The notes under the pieces: model-generated
Told to the model about the DNA's origin: nothing
The model's input: the letters and a program-made list of their open reading frames with translations, nothing else
Database searches by the model: none
Shown: piece by piece, positions 34,401-42,501 of the stretch
Layout of the letters: every line of letters starts with the position of its first letter
Position numbering within the stretch: position 1 is the first letter of the stretch
Assembly (NCBI GenBank): GCA_023630215.1
Contig: JALPRQ010000001.1
Span: 1,488,001-1,552,000, forward strand
Source: Rhodobacteraceae bacterium NBU2976
GTDB lineage: Bacteria > Pseudomonadota > Alphaproteobacteria > Rhodobacterales > Rhodobacteraceae
DNA: 64,000 nucleotides
Reading direction: 5' to 3'
Program-made: the position numbers and the translations under genes

Positions 34401-35386
34401 ATGCCGCACGCTATCGTGATGGTGAAACACTTCATCCAACGTCGACCCCTATATTTGGTCCGCCTTATGTACGCTTTCTCGATGTTCCAGAATTGTTGGA
34501 GGCGAGCAATGAATTGCGTGCTCGTGTGATTGCGACCGCTGATCCCTGGCCAGGACGAGTCGCCATTTTTGCTTCGCAAACGGGTCAGGATTTCGATCTG
34601 GAAACGATAATTCGACAGAATGCGACAATCGGAGAAATGTTGGAGCCATTGCAAGCTGCCACTCCGTCTGTATGGCAGAAAAGTGGGGGGGTGCGTATCG
34701 GCAATCTTACCGGTCAGTTGGCGTCCCGATCACAAGAGGATGTTTTGAACGGCGCCAATATTGCTGCAATTCGTAACGGAGAAACCGGGGATTGGGAAAT
34801 CATCCAGTTTGCAGACGCTATTCTTGTTGGACCGGGCGAATATCGAATTTCTAACCTATTACGCGGGCAAGCGGGTACAGAACACCTGATCCCTGAGAAT
34901 TGGCCAACCGGTAGTGAGTTTATTCTCCTCGACAGCGCCAGTGTCGCCATGTCCGTGCCGTCACATCTTCGCGGTGTGGAAAGACATTATCGCGTCGGAC
35001 CTGCACAGTTTTCATATGACAGCGAGCAATATATTGACGAGCAATTCTCTGCAAACGGGGTAGGGCTTCGACCATATTCGCCAGTCCATCTTTCTGCAGA
35101 AAAACAGGGCAACGATATCGCGCTGTCTTGGGTCCGACGAACACGAGTTAACGGTGACAGTTGGCAAAGTTTTGACGTGCCGCTCGGTGAAGAAGCGGAG
35201 GTATATAATCTGCGTATCATTGATAATTCTGTGGTCCGAGAGGTTACGGTGTCCTCTCCTTCATTCATCTACACTGCCGCGATGCAGGCTCAGGATGGAA
35301 TAACTGGAAGTTTTGAATTTGAAGTCGCTCAGATTTCTGAAGTGTTTGGACCTGGGCCATTTAGCAGGAGAAGTGTAGATGTCTGA
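31490..35386 (+). CDS. GTA megatron / host-interaction tail protein (g15)
   Basis: 1298-residue protein, the largest of the particle, at the tail tip. The N-terminus is hydrophobic and Gly-rich (AVGGAVGASIGGAAFGLSSVV). About residues 230-690 form the GTA TIM-barrel-like domain with RFILHYAHLCQVAGGVESFCIGSELRGL and AYAWDTRPYPDFP-like segments. Further on come the phage-tail domain (RLRVGYVNADEDYQSG) and a C-terminal receptor-side module with fibronectin-like strands (SWVRRTRVNGDSWQSFDVPLGEE). It is intact and of usual length. It overlaps the DUF2793 gene by eight bases, so that gene is probably part of the operon. Confidence 0.95.
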   Translation: MATLVLSAVGGAVGASIGGAAFGLSSVVIGKAIGATIGRSIDSRLLGGGSSPVERGRTQGLRVLAANEGASIPRVYGAMRVAGQVIWATQFLETVTKSGGSKFGSQPKIKDYSYSISFAIALCEGEISHIGKVWADGSLLSLQDIEHRVYLGTEDQMPDALISAIEGSANAPAYRGLAYIVFENFDLTRFGNRIPHLNFEVFRNPLSNEYINSSTAELIPGVALIPGSGEYALATEPVKFVHGKGKSTYANVHGINLETDFIRSMDRLEAELPNCGAVSLVVSWFGDDLRCSECEIAPAVEQSSTDAETMNWQVSGVPRSSARTVSLQDGRPNFGGTPTDESVIQAIQDLNARGKEVMFYPFILMDIPEENSLPNPYDDTVGQAAFAWRGRITSSKAPGVSGSVDGTAAIDIEIDAFFGTANVSDFAVTASGVTYSGPAEWSYRRFILHYAHLCQVAGGVESFCIGSELRGLTQLRNGLDSFPVVEKLKELAADVRSILGSACKIGYAADWSEYFGYHPANGDVFFHLDALWADQEIDFVGIDNYMPLSDWRDSPNHADEAAGTIYNLDYLQSNIEGGEGYDWYYPYEESRDAQKRFEITDGSYNEPWVYRYKDIRNWWSKQHFNRLGGVRSSVPTAWLPGSKPIRFTEIGCPSVDKGTNQPNVFVDPKSSESAYPYYSNGNRDDLIQHQYLQAMLGYWGSDENNPEATQYEGRMIDIDHTYAWAWDTRPYPDFPDNREVWSDGAQFAFGHWISGKVSQVSLGNVVREICGRGGVDNVDVSELYGLIKGYLISGTETARQSLQPLMLAHSFDSRDSEDKLSFRNRDGRAIALLDLDNLVYDGDTVVSRTRSPDAEMIGRLRVGYVNADEDYQSGAIEHVLPDIAEPQVGETALEMALTPVEAKSIAERMLTESRIARDEIVFSVPPSYARLCVGDVVILKSVDPELRIRIDRIEDGLYRKIFGTRIETGVYAARYRDGETLHPTSTPIFGPPYVRFLDVPELLEASNELRARVIATADPWPGRVAIFASQTGQDFDLETIIRQNATIGEMLEPLQAATPSVWQKSGGVRIGNLTGQLASRSQEDVLNGANIAAIRNGETGDWEIIQFADAILVGPGEYRISNLLRGQAGTEHLIPENWPTGSEFILLDSASVAMSVPSHLRGVERHYRVGPAQFSYDSEQYIDEQFSANGVGLRPYSPVHLSAEKQGNDIALSWVRRTRVNGDSWQSFDVPLGEEAEVYNLRIIDNSVVREVTVSSPSFIYTAAMQAQDGITGSFEFEVAQISEVFGPGPFSRRSVDV

Positions 35387-36095
35387 GACAAGCAAATTGT
35401 CGATTTCTTTGTTAGAAGCAGCGCAATCGCAAAAACATATAACGGTAAATGAGGCGTTGATCCGCTTGGATGCAGCCTGTTCGTTATCCGTGGACGACTG
35501 GAATGTCATTTTGCCCCCGTCCTCGGCAACGGAGGGGCAGGCTTTTATCATCGGTACACTTCCGTCCGGAGAGTGGACAGGGCGAGATAACCAGGTGGCG
35601 ATCTGGTCTAACGGGGGCTGGATTTATCTCGTTCCAAAAGCTGGCTGGAGCGCCTGGAACACGATGAGTGGCTTCGAACTCAAGTTTGATGGTGTTGTGT
35701 GGCAGGCAAACGCAACGACGATAAGTGAATCCGGGGCAACAACCCTCGGACGTGTTGTCAATTTGGATCACTCAATTTCTGCAGGTGCGACATCGGCGAC
35801 AATTCCGGTAATTCCGCATCACGCAATGGTTTTGGGTGTAACTGCCAGAGTAACGACCGACATCACCGGGTCGGGGCTGACAAGTTGGTCGCTTGGCGTC
35901 GCTGCTGATGCAACACGCTATGCAACCGGACTGGGGTTGATGCAGAACGCATTTGCGAATGGTATTTCCGGAACTCCCATCACGTACTGGACAGACACCT
36001 CGTTGGTGCTGACGCCTGATGCTGGAACATTTTCATCTGGTGAAGTTCGGATCAGCGTACACTTGCTGGAATTGGTGCCGCCTCGTTCTGTTTAA
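35379..36095 (+). CDS. DUF2793-family tail-associated protein
   Basis: 238-residue protein of the DUF2793 family, found in phage tail fibres and at the 3' end of Rhodobacteraceae GTA clusters. The core (SISLLEAAQSQKHITVNEALIRLDA, then GEWTGRDNQVAIWSNGGWIYLVPKAGW and FELKFDGVVWQA) is the family domain; the C-terminal 100 residues are Thr/Ser-rich beta strands. The eight-base overlap with g15 argues for co-translation. A role in receptor binding or tail decoration is inferred, not shown. Confidence 0.85.
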   Translation: MSETSKLSISLLEAAQSQKHITVNEALIRLDAACSLSVDDWNVILPPSSATEGQAFIIGTLPSGEWTGRDNQVAIWSNGGWIYLVPKAGWSAWNTMSGFELKFDGVVWQANATTISESGATTLGRVVNLDHSISAGATSATIPVIPHHAMVLGVTARVTTDITGSGLTSWSLGVAADATRYATGLGLMQNAFANGISGTPITYWTDTSLVLTPDAGTFSSGEVRISVHLLELVPPRSV

Positions 36096-36226
36096 GGACC
36101 GGTGGGCAGTTACGTCCAGCCAGTTTCAATCACATACTCCTTGTAATTATTTTGTGACATATCTCCTCTTGCATTTTGGTGTTATAGTTCCGAAGTTCTA
36201 GCCAAACTGCAACGAAGGAATCTCGT

Positions 36227-37030
36227 ATGGCGAATGTGCAACCGAAAATGGCAACGATAGATCCGGTTTGGTCGAAAATTCGCGACGAAGCTTCGGACAT
36301 TATCGCAGACGAACCAAGTCTGGCGAGTATGGTTCACTCGGCCGTTCTGTCACACAAATCCTTGAGTTGTGCACTGGCCTATCGTGGTGCACATAAATTG
36401 GCTTCGGGAGAGGTGACGGAATCCATCCTGCATGAAGCATTTGATGAGGCACATGCAGAAGATCCAGAACTGACGAACTCGGCAAGGTCGGATATTCTCG
36501 CAGTCTATGAACGCGATCCGGCCTGCCACCGCTATTTGCAGCCTTTATTGTTTTTCAAAGGGTTTCAGGCCGTACAAAGTTATCGACTTGCGCATTGGTT
36601 TTGGGTGAACGGTCGCAAAGATCTCGCCTACTATATTCAGATGCGCACATCTGAGATTTACGGTGTGGATATTCATCCTGCCGCCCGGATTGGTCGCGGA
36701 ATCATGATCGACCATGCGCATTCGATTGTAATTGGCGAAACTGCAGTCGTCGGGGACAATGTATCCATGCTGCATTCAGTGACATTAGGGGGCACAGGTA
36801 AAGAGACCGACGATAGGCATCCTAAGATTCATGATGGCGTTCTGCTTGGGGCAGGTGCGATCGTGTTGGGTAACATAACAGTTGGCAGCAACAGTCGTGT
36901 TGCGGCAGGTTCTGTTGTCCTGCAAGATGTTCCATCCTGCAAGACCGTCGCAGGGGTTCCCGCACGTGTCGTTGGCGAAGCCGGGTGCGATCATCCTGCC
37001 TTGTTGATGGATCAAATTTTAGGTGTATAA
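36227..37030 (+). CDS. cysE: Serine O-acetyltransferase CysE
   Basis: 267-residue cytoplasmic enzyme that acetylates L-serine for cysteine synthesis. The N-terminal helical domain (SLASMVHSAVLSHKSL, VYERDPACHRYL) precedes the left-handed beta helix with DIHPAARIGRGIMIDHAHSIVIGE and the C-terminal GVPARVVGE. The catalytic His/Asp pair sits in IMIDHAHS and HSVTLGGTG. GAAGGA precedes the start. It is in the same direction as the GTA cluster but 131 bases away, and is followed by a terminator. Confidence 0.96.
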   Translation: MANVQPKMATIDPVWSKIRDEASDIIADEPSLASMVHSAVLSHKSLSCALAYRGAHKLASGEVTESILHEAFDEAHAEDPELTNSARSDILAVYERDPACHRYLQPLLFFKGFQAVQSYRLAHWFWVNGRKDLAYYIQMRTSEIYGVDIHPAARIGRGIMIDHAHSIVIGETAVVGDNVSMLHSVTLGGTGKETDDRHPKIHDGVLLGAGAIVLGNITVGSNSRVAAGSVVLQDVPSCKTVAGVPARVVGEAGCDHPALLMDQILGV

Positions 37031-37140
37031 ACCATAGGTTGCCTTGTTAGCAAAATTTTAATCTTGGGTTGATTAAATACTAATATAAGCTTGGGCAGAT
37101 ACAGGATCTGTGCTTATCTGGGCATTGGTGCAGACAGAGA

Positions 37141-37171
37141 CTTCCCCGCACGAATTGCGGGGAAGATATTT
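37141..37171 (+). terminator. Terminator hairpin between cysE and the Hint-domain gene
   Basis: Perfect 10-bp stem CTTCCCCGCA (37141-37150) / TGCGGGGAAG (37156-37165) with CGAAT loop, followed on the plus strand by ATATTTT. It lies between two convergent genes and can serve both, though the minus side lacks a T-tract. Confidence 0.75.
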
Positions 37172-38233
37172 TCAGGCCACGGCCTTCAATGCCTTAACCT
37201 CATATGGTTTCAAGCATGCAGCTTTTGTCTCGGTTCCAGACATTTTAGCGATCTCGGGGAAAATAGACAAAAGCTCTTCATAAGCTTCTGTCGACAATGT
37301 TTTCAAAGATTGTTCGCCAACATAAAAGCTCTCACATTTCTGACCATTGGCGACCAGAACGTCATGATCATCCAACATGATGTGGTAATAGGTGATTTCT
37401 TCGACGGACGTGTCCAGAACAATCGAAGTCCCATTAACCAAAGCTTTTGCAGGGCAGAAAAAGTCGTTCAACCCGAACAACAGTTCCGAGCGCCAATCAG
37501 AGACCAGCACACGATGCTGTGGAGATAGGCTGAGATCGCGCGAAGGAGCATTTTCTCCAAGTGCGTTGGCCGCTAGCTTAATAGGGTAGAGCTTTGGATT
37601 CTCGCTCAATTCAACAGATGAAAATGTACGCTTCCCAATCCAGCGAATTTGTACGTCGCTCCCAGAAGCGGTACGCACAACACCACCAACTTCCAGATTT
37701 TCCACCGCTACTTCGCCATTTGGCGTATCAATCATTGTGCCATTAGCGAAACACAACACATCGTATGATACCGATTGGTTATCACTGTAGGAATTGTTGA
37801 TGGTGAAAAACTGACCAGGCAATACTGCATCCGACGGAACAAAAATAATCCCGACGTTGGTTACTGTTTCGCCGGGGTCCTGACCATCAATCGAAATCAT
37901 ATAGTAGGTGAAGGATTGGCCAGTTGTTGTATTGGTTCCTGTTCCACCAAATTCCAGATCGACAAAATCGCCCGCTTCCCATGTTATACCGTCAAGGGTA
38001 ATATCCGAGGTCAGCGTTGATCTTACGCCTGCCTCATTTCCGGCTGGGGCGGGAAACGAACCATCATCAAGAAACAGATCATCATCCGAAACATGAAAAG
38101 CAACGGAAGAGGAGGAGCCGCTAAGCTGATACGTTCCGTTGCCGTCGCCTGTTGTACTGTTTGTCGTATTCAGGTTAGATCCGCCTGACTGCGGAATTAA
38201 CGTGTTCTGTTCGTACATCACCAAAACAGGCAT
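37172..38233 (-). CDS. Hint-domain-containing protein
   Basis: 353-residue protein. Residues 1 to about 155 are beta-rich and Ser/Thr/Gly/Asp-rich without recognised family. From about 158 a Hint (hedgehog/intein) domain follows, with CFANGTMIDTPNGEVAVENLEVGG at its start and LSPQHRVLVSD as the conserved His block, as in the 'Hint domain' proteins numerous in Rhodobacteraceae. Such proteins often end large secreted RTX-type proteins or stand alone; autoprocessing is likely but its purpose is unknown. No signal peptide is visible. GAGGG lies upstream of the start. No linked secretion gene was found. Confidence 0.8.
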   Translation of the reverse strand: MPVLVMYEQNTLIPQSGGSNLNTTNSTTGDGNGTYQLSGSSSSVAFHVSDDDLFLDDGSFPAPAGNEAGVRSTLTSDITLDGITWEAGDFVDLEFGGTGTNTTTGQSFTYYMISIDGQDPGETVTNVGIIFVPSDAVLPGQFFTINNSYSDNQSVSYDVLCFANGTMIDTPNGEVAVENLEVGGVVRTASGSDVQIRWIGKRTFSSVELSENPKLYPIKLAANALGENAPSRDLSLSPQHRVLVSDWRSELLFGLNDFFCPAKALVNGTSIVLDTSVEEITYYHIMLDDHDVLVANGQKCESFYVGEQSLKTLSTEAYEELLSIFPEIAKMSGTETKAACLKPYEVKALKAVA

Positions 38234-38334
38234 GTTATGACCCTCGCTTTTCCCAGAGCCAATATATCAGACTCTGTGACATTTTAAACGGTTTTTTGCG
38301 TTATCCTTAATAAATCGGCCAAAAATTGACAGAT

Positions 38335-40605
38335 TTATCGCAAATCTGGCGGCTGAGCCTCTCTGGTGAGATTGGCGACAACCGTTTCCAGTGGGAAGAC
38401 GTCTGAATTCTGATTGCCCAGACGGCGCATTGAAACGGTGCGATCCTCGACCTCGTTCATACCGACCGCCAGAAGCACCGGAACTTTGGTCAGCGAATGT
38501 TCGCGAACTTTGTAATTGATTTTCTCGTTCCGCGTATCAGCTTCGGCGCGAATACCCGCGCTTTTCATTTTCGCGACGATCTCTTCAACATACTCATCCG
38601 CATCCGAGACGATCGAGGCAACAACAACCTGACGGGGCGCCAGCCAGAAGGGAAGTTTGCCAGCGTGCTCCTCGATCAAAATGCCTATAAACCGCTCGAA
38701 CGACCCAAGCGTTGCGCGATGAAGCATGACCGGACGATGTTTTTCCCCATCCGAACCGATATAATTTGCATTAAGCCGCTCCGGCAGAACAAAGTCGACC
38801 TGCAACGTACCACATTGCCAATCTCGACCAATCGCGTCGGTCAGCACAAACTCCAGCTTAGGACCGTAAAACGCGCCCTCTCCCGGATTTAGTGTTGGCT
38901 CGTAACCGGCTGCCTTGGTAGCAGACAATAGCGCATATTCCGCCTTGTCCCATACCTCATCTGACCCAGCCCGTACGTCGGGTCTGTCCGAAAATTTGAT
39001 CTTGAAACTGTCAAAGCCCAAGTCTTTGTAGATGCGTGTCAGGAAGGAAATGAATTCCGCGGTTTCGGATTCAATCTGGTCTTCCGAACAGAATATATGT
39101 CCGTCATCCTGTGTAAATCCACGCACGCGCATGATTCCGTGTAGCGCGCCAGAGGGTTCATACCTGTTACACGATCCGAATTCAGCCATTCTGAGCGGCA
39201 AATCCCTGTAGGATTTAAGCCCTTGATTGAATATCTGCACATGGCATGGGCAGTTCATGGGTTTTAAGGCGTTGATCGCTTTTTCTCGCGCATGTTCCTC
39301 GTCCACTTCGACGATGAACATATTCTCCTGATATTTCTCCCAATGTCCCGAGGCTTCCCACAACTTCCGATCAACGACTTGTGGAGTGTTCACCTCGACA
39401 TAACCACCTGACCGCTGTTGTCGGCGCATATAATCCTGAAGAACGGTATAGACTGTCCATCCGTTGGGGTGCCAGAACACCTGACCAGGGGCTTCTTCCT
39501 GCATATGAAACAGGTTCATTTCGCGACCGAGTTTGCGGTGGTCGCGTTTCTCAGCTTCCTCCAAAAAGTGCAGATAATCTTTCAGATCGTCGCGATTCAG
39601 GAACCCGACGCCATAGATACGTTGCAGCATCTTATTTTTGCTGTCGCCCCGCCAATAGGCACCAGCAACTGACATCAGTTTGAACGCATCAGCTGGAACC
39701 TGTCCGGTATGTACCAAATGAGGTCCTCGGCACAGGTCCTGAAAATGACCATGCCAATACATGCGAATATCCTGACCGTCGGGGATGGCCTCGACCAGTT
39801 CAACCTTATAGGGTTCCTTGTTGGCTTTGTAGTATTTGATCGCGCGCTCACGATCCCAGATTTCCGTCGTTACGGGTTCGCGCTTGTTTATGATTTCGCG
39901 CATCTTTTTCTCGATTTTGTCGAGATCTTCAGGCGTAAACGGCGCATCCCGATCAAAATCATAATACCAACCATTTTCGATCACAGGTCCGATCGTCACC
40001 TTTGTGTGCGGCCAAAGCTCGCGCACTGCGCGCGCCATAATGTGGGCGGCGTCATGACGAACAAGTTCCAACGCAATAGCTTCGTCTTTGTTGGTATGAA
40101 TTTCCAGCTCGACATCGTCTTCAAGCGGGATAGTCAGGTCGGACAGCTTGCCATTGATCGTGCACGCAATAGCGGCTTTTCCCAACGACTTTGAGATGTC
40201 ATTGGCGATTTCCAATCCTGTGACGCCCGCGACATAGTTGCGTTCAGCACCATCCGGCAGCGTAACAGTGATTTCTTTCACAGGAACGGCTTCAGGTTCT
40301 TCATCTTCTTCAATGTCGACGATGTCGACCTGATTATCGTCGATTTTTGCGGCCTTTTCCGAAACCTCTGCGACGGGTTCACTTATCGGCTTTTCGGCCG
40401 GTACTGATGCGGCTTCTTCCGCTGCCGAAGTCTCGGCAGGGCGCGACTTGCGTTCCGGAGCGGGACCGGAAGGCGCAGTGATTGGGATATCGCGAACAAC
40501 TTTTCCAGAAACAGTCACGCCAGTTTTACGGGCTTTGGACTGTATCTCTACAAAATCCATCTTTTCCAGATTGGATTTCTTGCGATCGTTCATATTGTCA
40601 CTCAT
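38335..40605 (-). CDS. thrS: Threonyl-tRNA synthetase with long N-terminal extension
   Basis: 756-residue class II synthetase; usual bacterial length is near 640-650. Residues about 109-170 are the TGS domain ([21 protein letters not shown]), followed by the editing domain ([30 protein letters not shown]), the catalytic core ([41 protein letters not shown]) and the anticodon-binding domain ([19 protein letters not shown]). The first about 108 residues are Glu/Ala/Pro-rich low complexity. AAGGAG six bases before the first ATG supports the long form; an internal GTG just before the TGS domain could give a standard form. Confidence 0.95.
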   Translation of the reverse strand: MSDNMNDRKKSNLEKMDFVEIQSKARKTGVTVSGKVVRDIPITAPSGPAPERKSRPAETSAAEEAASVPAEKPISEPVAEVSEKAAKIDDNQVDIVDIEEDEEPEAVPVKEITVTLPDGAERNYVAGVTGLEIANDISKSLGKAAIACTINGKLSDLTIPLEDDVELEIHTNKDEAIALELVRHDAAHIMARAVRELWPHTKVTIGPVIENGWYYDFDRDAPFTPEDLDKIEKKMREIINKREPVTTEIWDRERAIKYYKANKEPYKVELVEAIPDGQDIRMYWHGHFQDLCRGPHLVHTGQVPADAFKLMSVAGAYWRGDSKNKMLQRIYGVGFLNRDDLKDYLHFLEEAEKRDHRKLGREMNLFHMQEEAPGQVFWHPNGWTVYTVLQDYMRRQQRSGGYVEVNTPQVVDRKLWEASGHWEKYQENMFIVEVDEEHAREKAINALKPMNCPCHVQIFNQGLKSYRDLPLRMAEFGSCNRYEPSGALHGIMRVRGFTQDDGHIFCSEDQIESETAEFISFLTRIYKDLGFDSFKIKFSDRPDVRAGSDEVWDKAEYALLSATKAAGYEPTLNPGEGAFYGPKLEFVLTDAIGRDWQCGTLQVDFVLPERLNANYIGSDGEKHRPVMLHRATLGSFERFIGILIEEHAGKLPFWLAPRQVVVASIVSDADEYVEEIVAKMKSAGIRAEADTRNEKINYKVREHSLTKVPVLLAVGMNEVEDRTVSMRRLGNQNSDVFPLETVVANLTREAQPPDLR

Positions 40606-40745
40606 GACAATCTCCTTGAAGTTTGACGCCTACGAAACGCCCGGTTACAGAACTGGGGACTGTTTAGTCCTGAGCAGAAATTTGTCAATCTTACTTTGAC
40701 GTCTCTCACGGGTGAAAACTATCAGATTAAGACTGGAACCTTTGA

Positions 40746-41480
40746 ATGATTGCATATCTTCAGACAAAAACAACCCGTGTCGCGTATCACCGGCTGGAAG
40801 GCGCTGAGCCTGGTGTGGTGTTTCTTGGCGGCTTTCGTTCGGATATGGAGGGGAGCAAGGCCTTATTTCTGGAAGATTGGGCGCGCCAGAACAATCGGGC
40901 GTTTCTGCGATTTGATTACGGTGGACATGGTCAGTCAGACGGAGAATTTCTGAACGGATGCATCAGCGACTGGAGCGCAGATGCGCAAGATGCCATCACC
41001 AATCTTACAAATGGTCCGCAGATACTGGTTGGCAGTTCGATGGGGGGATGGATCAGCTGCATTCTGGCAACGTCAATCCCAGATCGGATCGCCGGGTTTA
41101 TCGGGATCGCAGCGGCCCCCGATTTTACCGAAGATTCCATGTGGGAGGGATTTGACGAAGCCCAGCGTGTCGCCTTGATGACGAATGGTCAGGTCGAATT
41201 GCCTTCGGACTATTCCGATGATCCTTACGTGATCACTCGAAAGCTGATTGACGATGGACGTGACAATCTGGTTTTACGTCGCCCATTGCCAATGCCTTAT
41301 CCCGTAAGATTATTGCAAGGCAACGCGGATACAGATGTCGATGTCAGCGTTGCAATGCGATTGTTTGAACATATTGACGGATCTGACGTTCGCCTGACCT
41401 TGGTGAAGGGCGCGGATCATCGGTTTAGTTCAGAGGAATGTCTTCGACTGATCGTTACATCAATCGAAGACATTGATTAA
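40746..41480 (+). CDS. Alpha/beta hydrolase (ABHD10-like)
   Basis: 244-residue soluble serine hydrolase. Oxyanion strand VVFLGGFRSDMEGSK, conserved FDYGGHGQSDGEF, nucleophile elbow VGSSMGGW, acid in LQGNADTDVD and histidine in KGADHRFS make a full catalytic triad. The FLGGF...M.G.KA pattern and FDY.GHG.S are typical of the ABHD10-like group, which includes depalmitoylases and carboxylesterases. Divergent to thrS with about 140 bases between, and convergent with the TbpB-like gene four bases downstream. Substrate unknown. Confidence 0.85.
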   Translation: MIAYLQTKTTRVAYHRLEGAEPGVVFLGGFRSDMEGSKALFLEDWARQNNRAFLRFDYGGHGQSDGEFLNGCISDWSADAQDAITNLTNGPQILVGSSMGGWISCILATSIPDRIAGFIGIAAAPDFTEDSMWEGFDEAQRVALMTNGQVELPSDYSDDPYVITRKLIDDGRDNLVLRRPLPMPYPVRLLQGNADTDVDVSVAMRLFEHIDGSDVRLTLVKGADHRFSSEECLRLIVTSIEDID

Positions 41481-41484
41481 TGGC

Positions 41485-42384
41485 TTATTGACTGCCGCCA
41501 AACGCGCCGGTCAAGAAATGTCCAGCGTTGTTCACGCGAATGGTGCCACCGATTTCTTCGGCATTCGGTCCATAGAAACCACCTTCGACAATCCCATCTG
41601 CGCCGGTTGGGAAGTCGCCGGGATCAGTCGTCCCCGAGGCTATAAACACGATACCTTCGAATTCGCCAGTTACGTTGTCGATGGACGCAGTGATTGTAAT
41701 ATCGCTGATCGTCTCGTTCGAACTGTTCTGAATGTTTTCGATAGACCCATTCAGATCGACCGTGTTGGTTCCGGTAAAGTCGGCAACAAGTGTTGCGTCA
41801 CCCGTGACTCCCCCACGAACGTTACTGGAACCGATAAATGTCCCATTATAGGTGACAGTTCCCGTCGTTGGCAGATCACCTTCGGCAATTCCGGACCCGG
41901 CCACGTAGCCGCCATGCGCCAGACGATATTCGCCAGGAGGATTGATGCCGTTGGAAATCGTGAACAGTCCCGTCAGGGTATAGATCAGGTTTGCATTCAC
42001 ACGTGTGATGGTGAAGTGATACCCAAGGTCTGTTTCCCCAGCGACAACACCGCCTTCACCCGGCATCGTGAATAGGGCTTTACCGTAATCCTTGATCGAT
42101 CCCGGATTGTTATTCCGGAATACCGCTACATAAACGTTTGGAGTGTCGGTTACATCAAAACGCTGCAATTTTGGTCCGTCCGCATTGATCGCTTCAAAGG
42201 TAGGTGAGCGATTGACCTGCCACCAACCCGTATGGTTGCCGCGAACATACAATTCCGTGCCATCGGTCAGATCAGCAATCGGTTCCGCGACATAAGGCGC
42301 AGGAGGAGCGGGCGTAACTCCGCCCGAAGATCCACATGCTGCAAGGGCTGATACTATTAACAAAGCCATAATCTTCTGAAACAT
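41485..42384 (-). CDS. TbpB-like surface lipoprotein (Slam substrate candidate)
   Basis: 299-residue lipoprotein. Signal peptide MFQKIMALLIVSALAAC ends in lipobox LAAC with the lipidated cysteine at 17, then a Gly/Pro linker. The body is beta-rich and the last 130 residues resemble the TbpB barrel domain, ending in the family's characteristic HFLTGAFGGSQ. Such lipoproteins are carried across the outer membrane by Slam proteins, and a Slam gene lies divergently 117 bases away. Ligand cannot be told; known relatives bind transferrin, haem or other host factors, but a free-living marine bacterium would have other targets. Start chosen to place the lipobox correctly. Confidence 0.82.
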   Translation of the reverse strand: MFQKIMALLIVSALAACGSSGGVTPAPPAPYVAEPIADLTDGTELYVRGNHTGWWQVNRSPTFEAINADGPKLQRFDVTDTPNVYVAVFRNNNPGSIKDYGKALFTMPGEGGVVAGETDLGYHFTITRVNANLIYTLTGLFTISNGINPPGEYRLAHGGYVAGSGIAEGDLPTTGTVTYNGTFIGSSNVRGGVTGDATLVADFTGTNTVDLNGSIENIQNSSNETISDITITASIDNVTGEFEGIVFIASGTTDPGDFPTGADGIVEGGFYGPNAEEIGGTIRVNNAGHFLTGAFGGSQ

Positions 42385-42501
42385 TTCGCGTTCCCTGTTT
42401 GCTATTTCTTTGCGTTTGGAATATCGCAAACGCGCGTCCAACATAACGAATAAGTTAACGAACCGTTAATGCAGCCTTCGGGCAAAATAAAGGCATCTGT
42501 G
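42385..42501. promoter_or_regulatory. Divergent promoter region of lipoprotein and Slam genes
   Basis: The 117 bases hold both promoters for the divergent pair and are AT-rich in the middle (around 42447-42470). No operator palindrome or Fur-like box was recognised by eye. Confidence 0.4.

Noticed and set aside
21298-36095. Prophage interpretation of the phage-like genes
   Set aside because: Gene order and sizes match the GTA structural cluster; there is no integrase, repressor, replication, holin or attachment-site pair, and the flanks fit the usual GTA setting.
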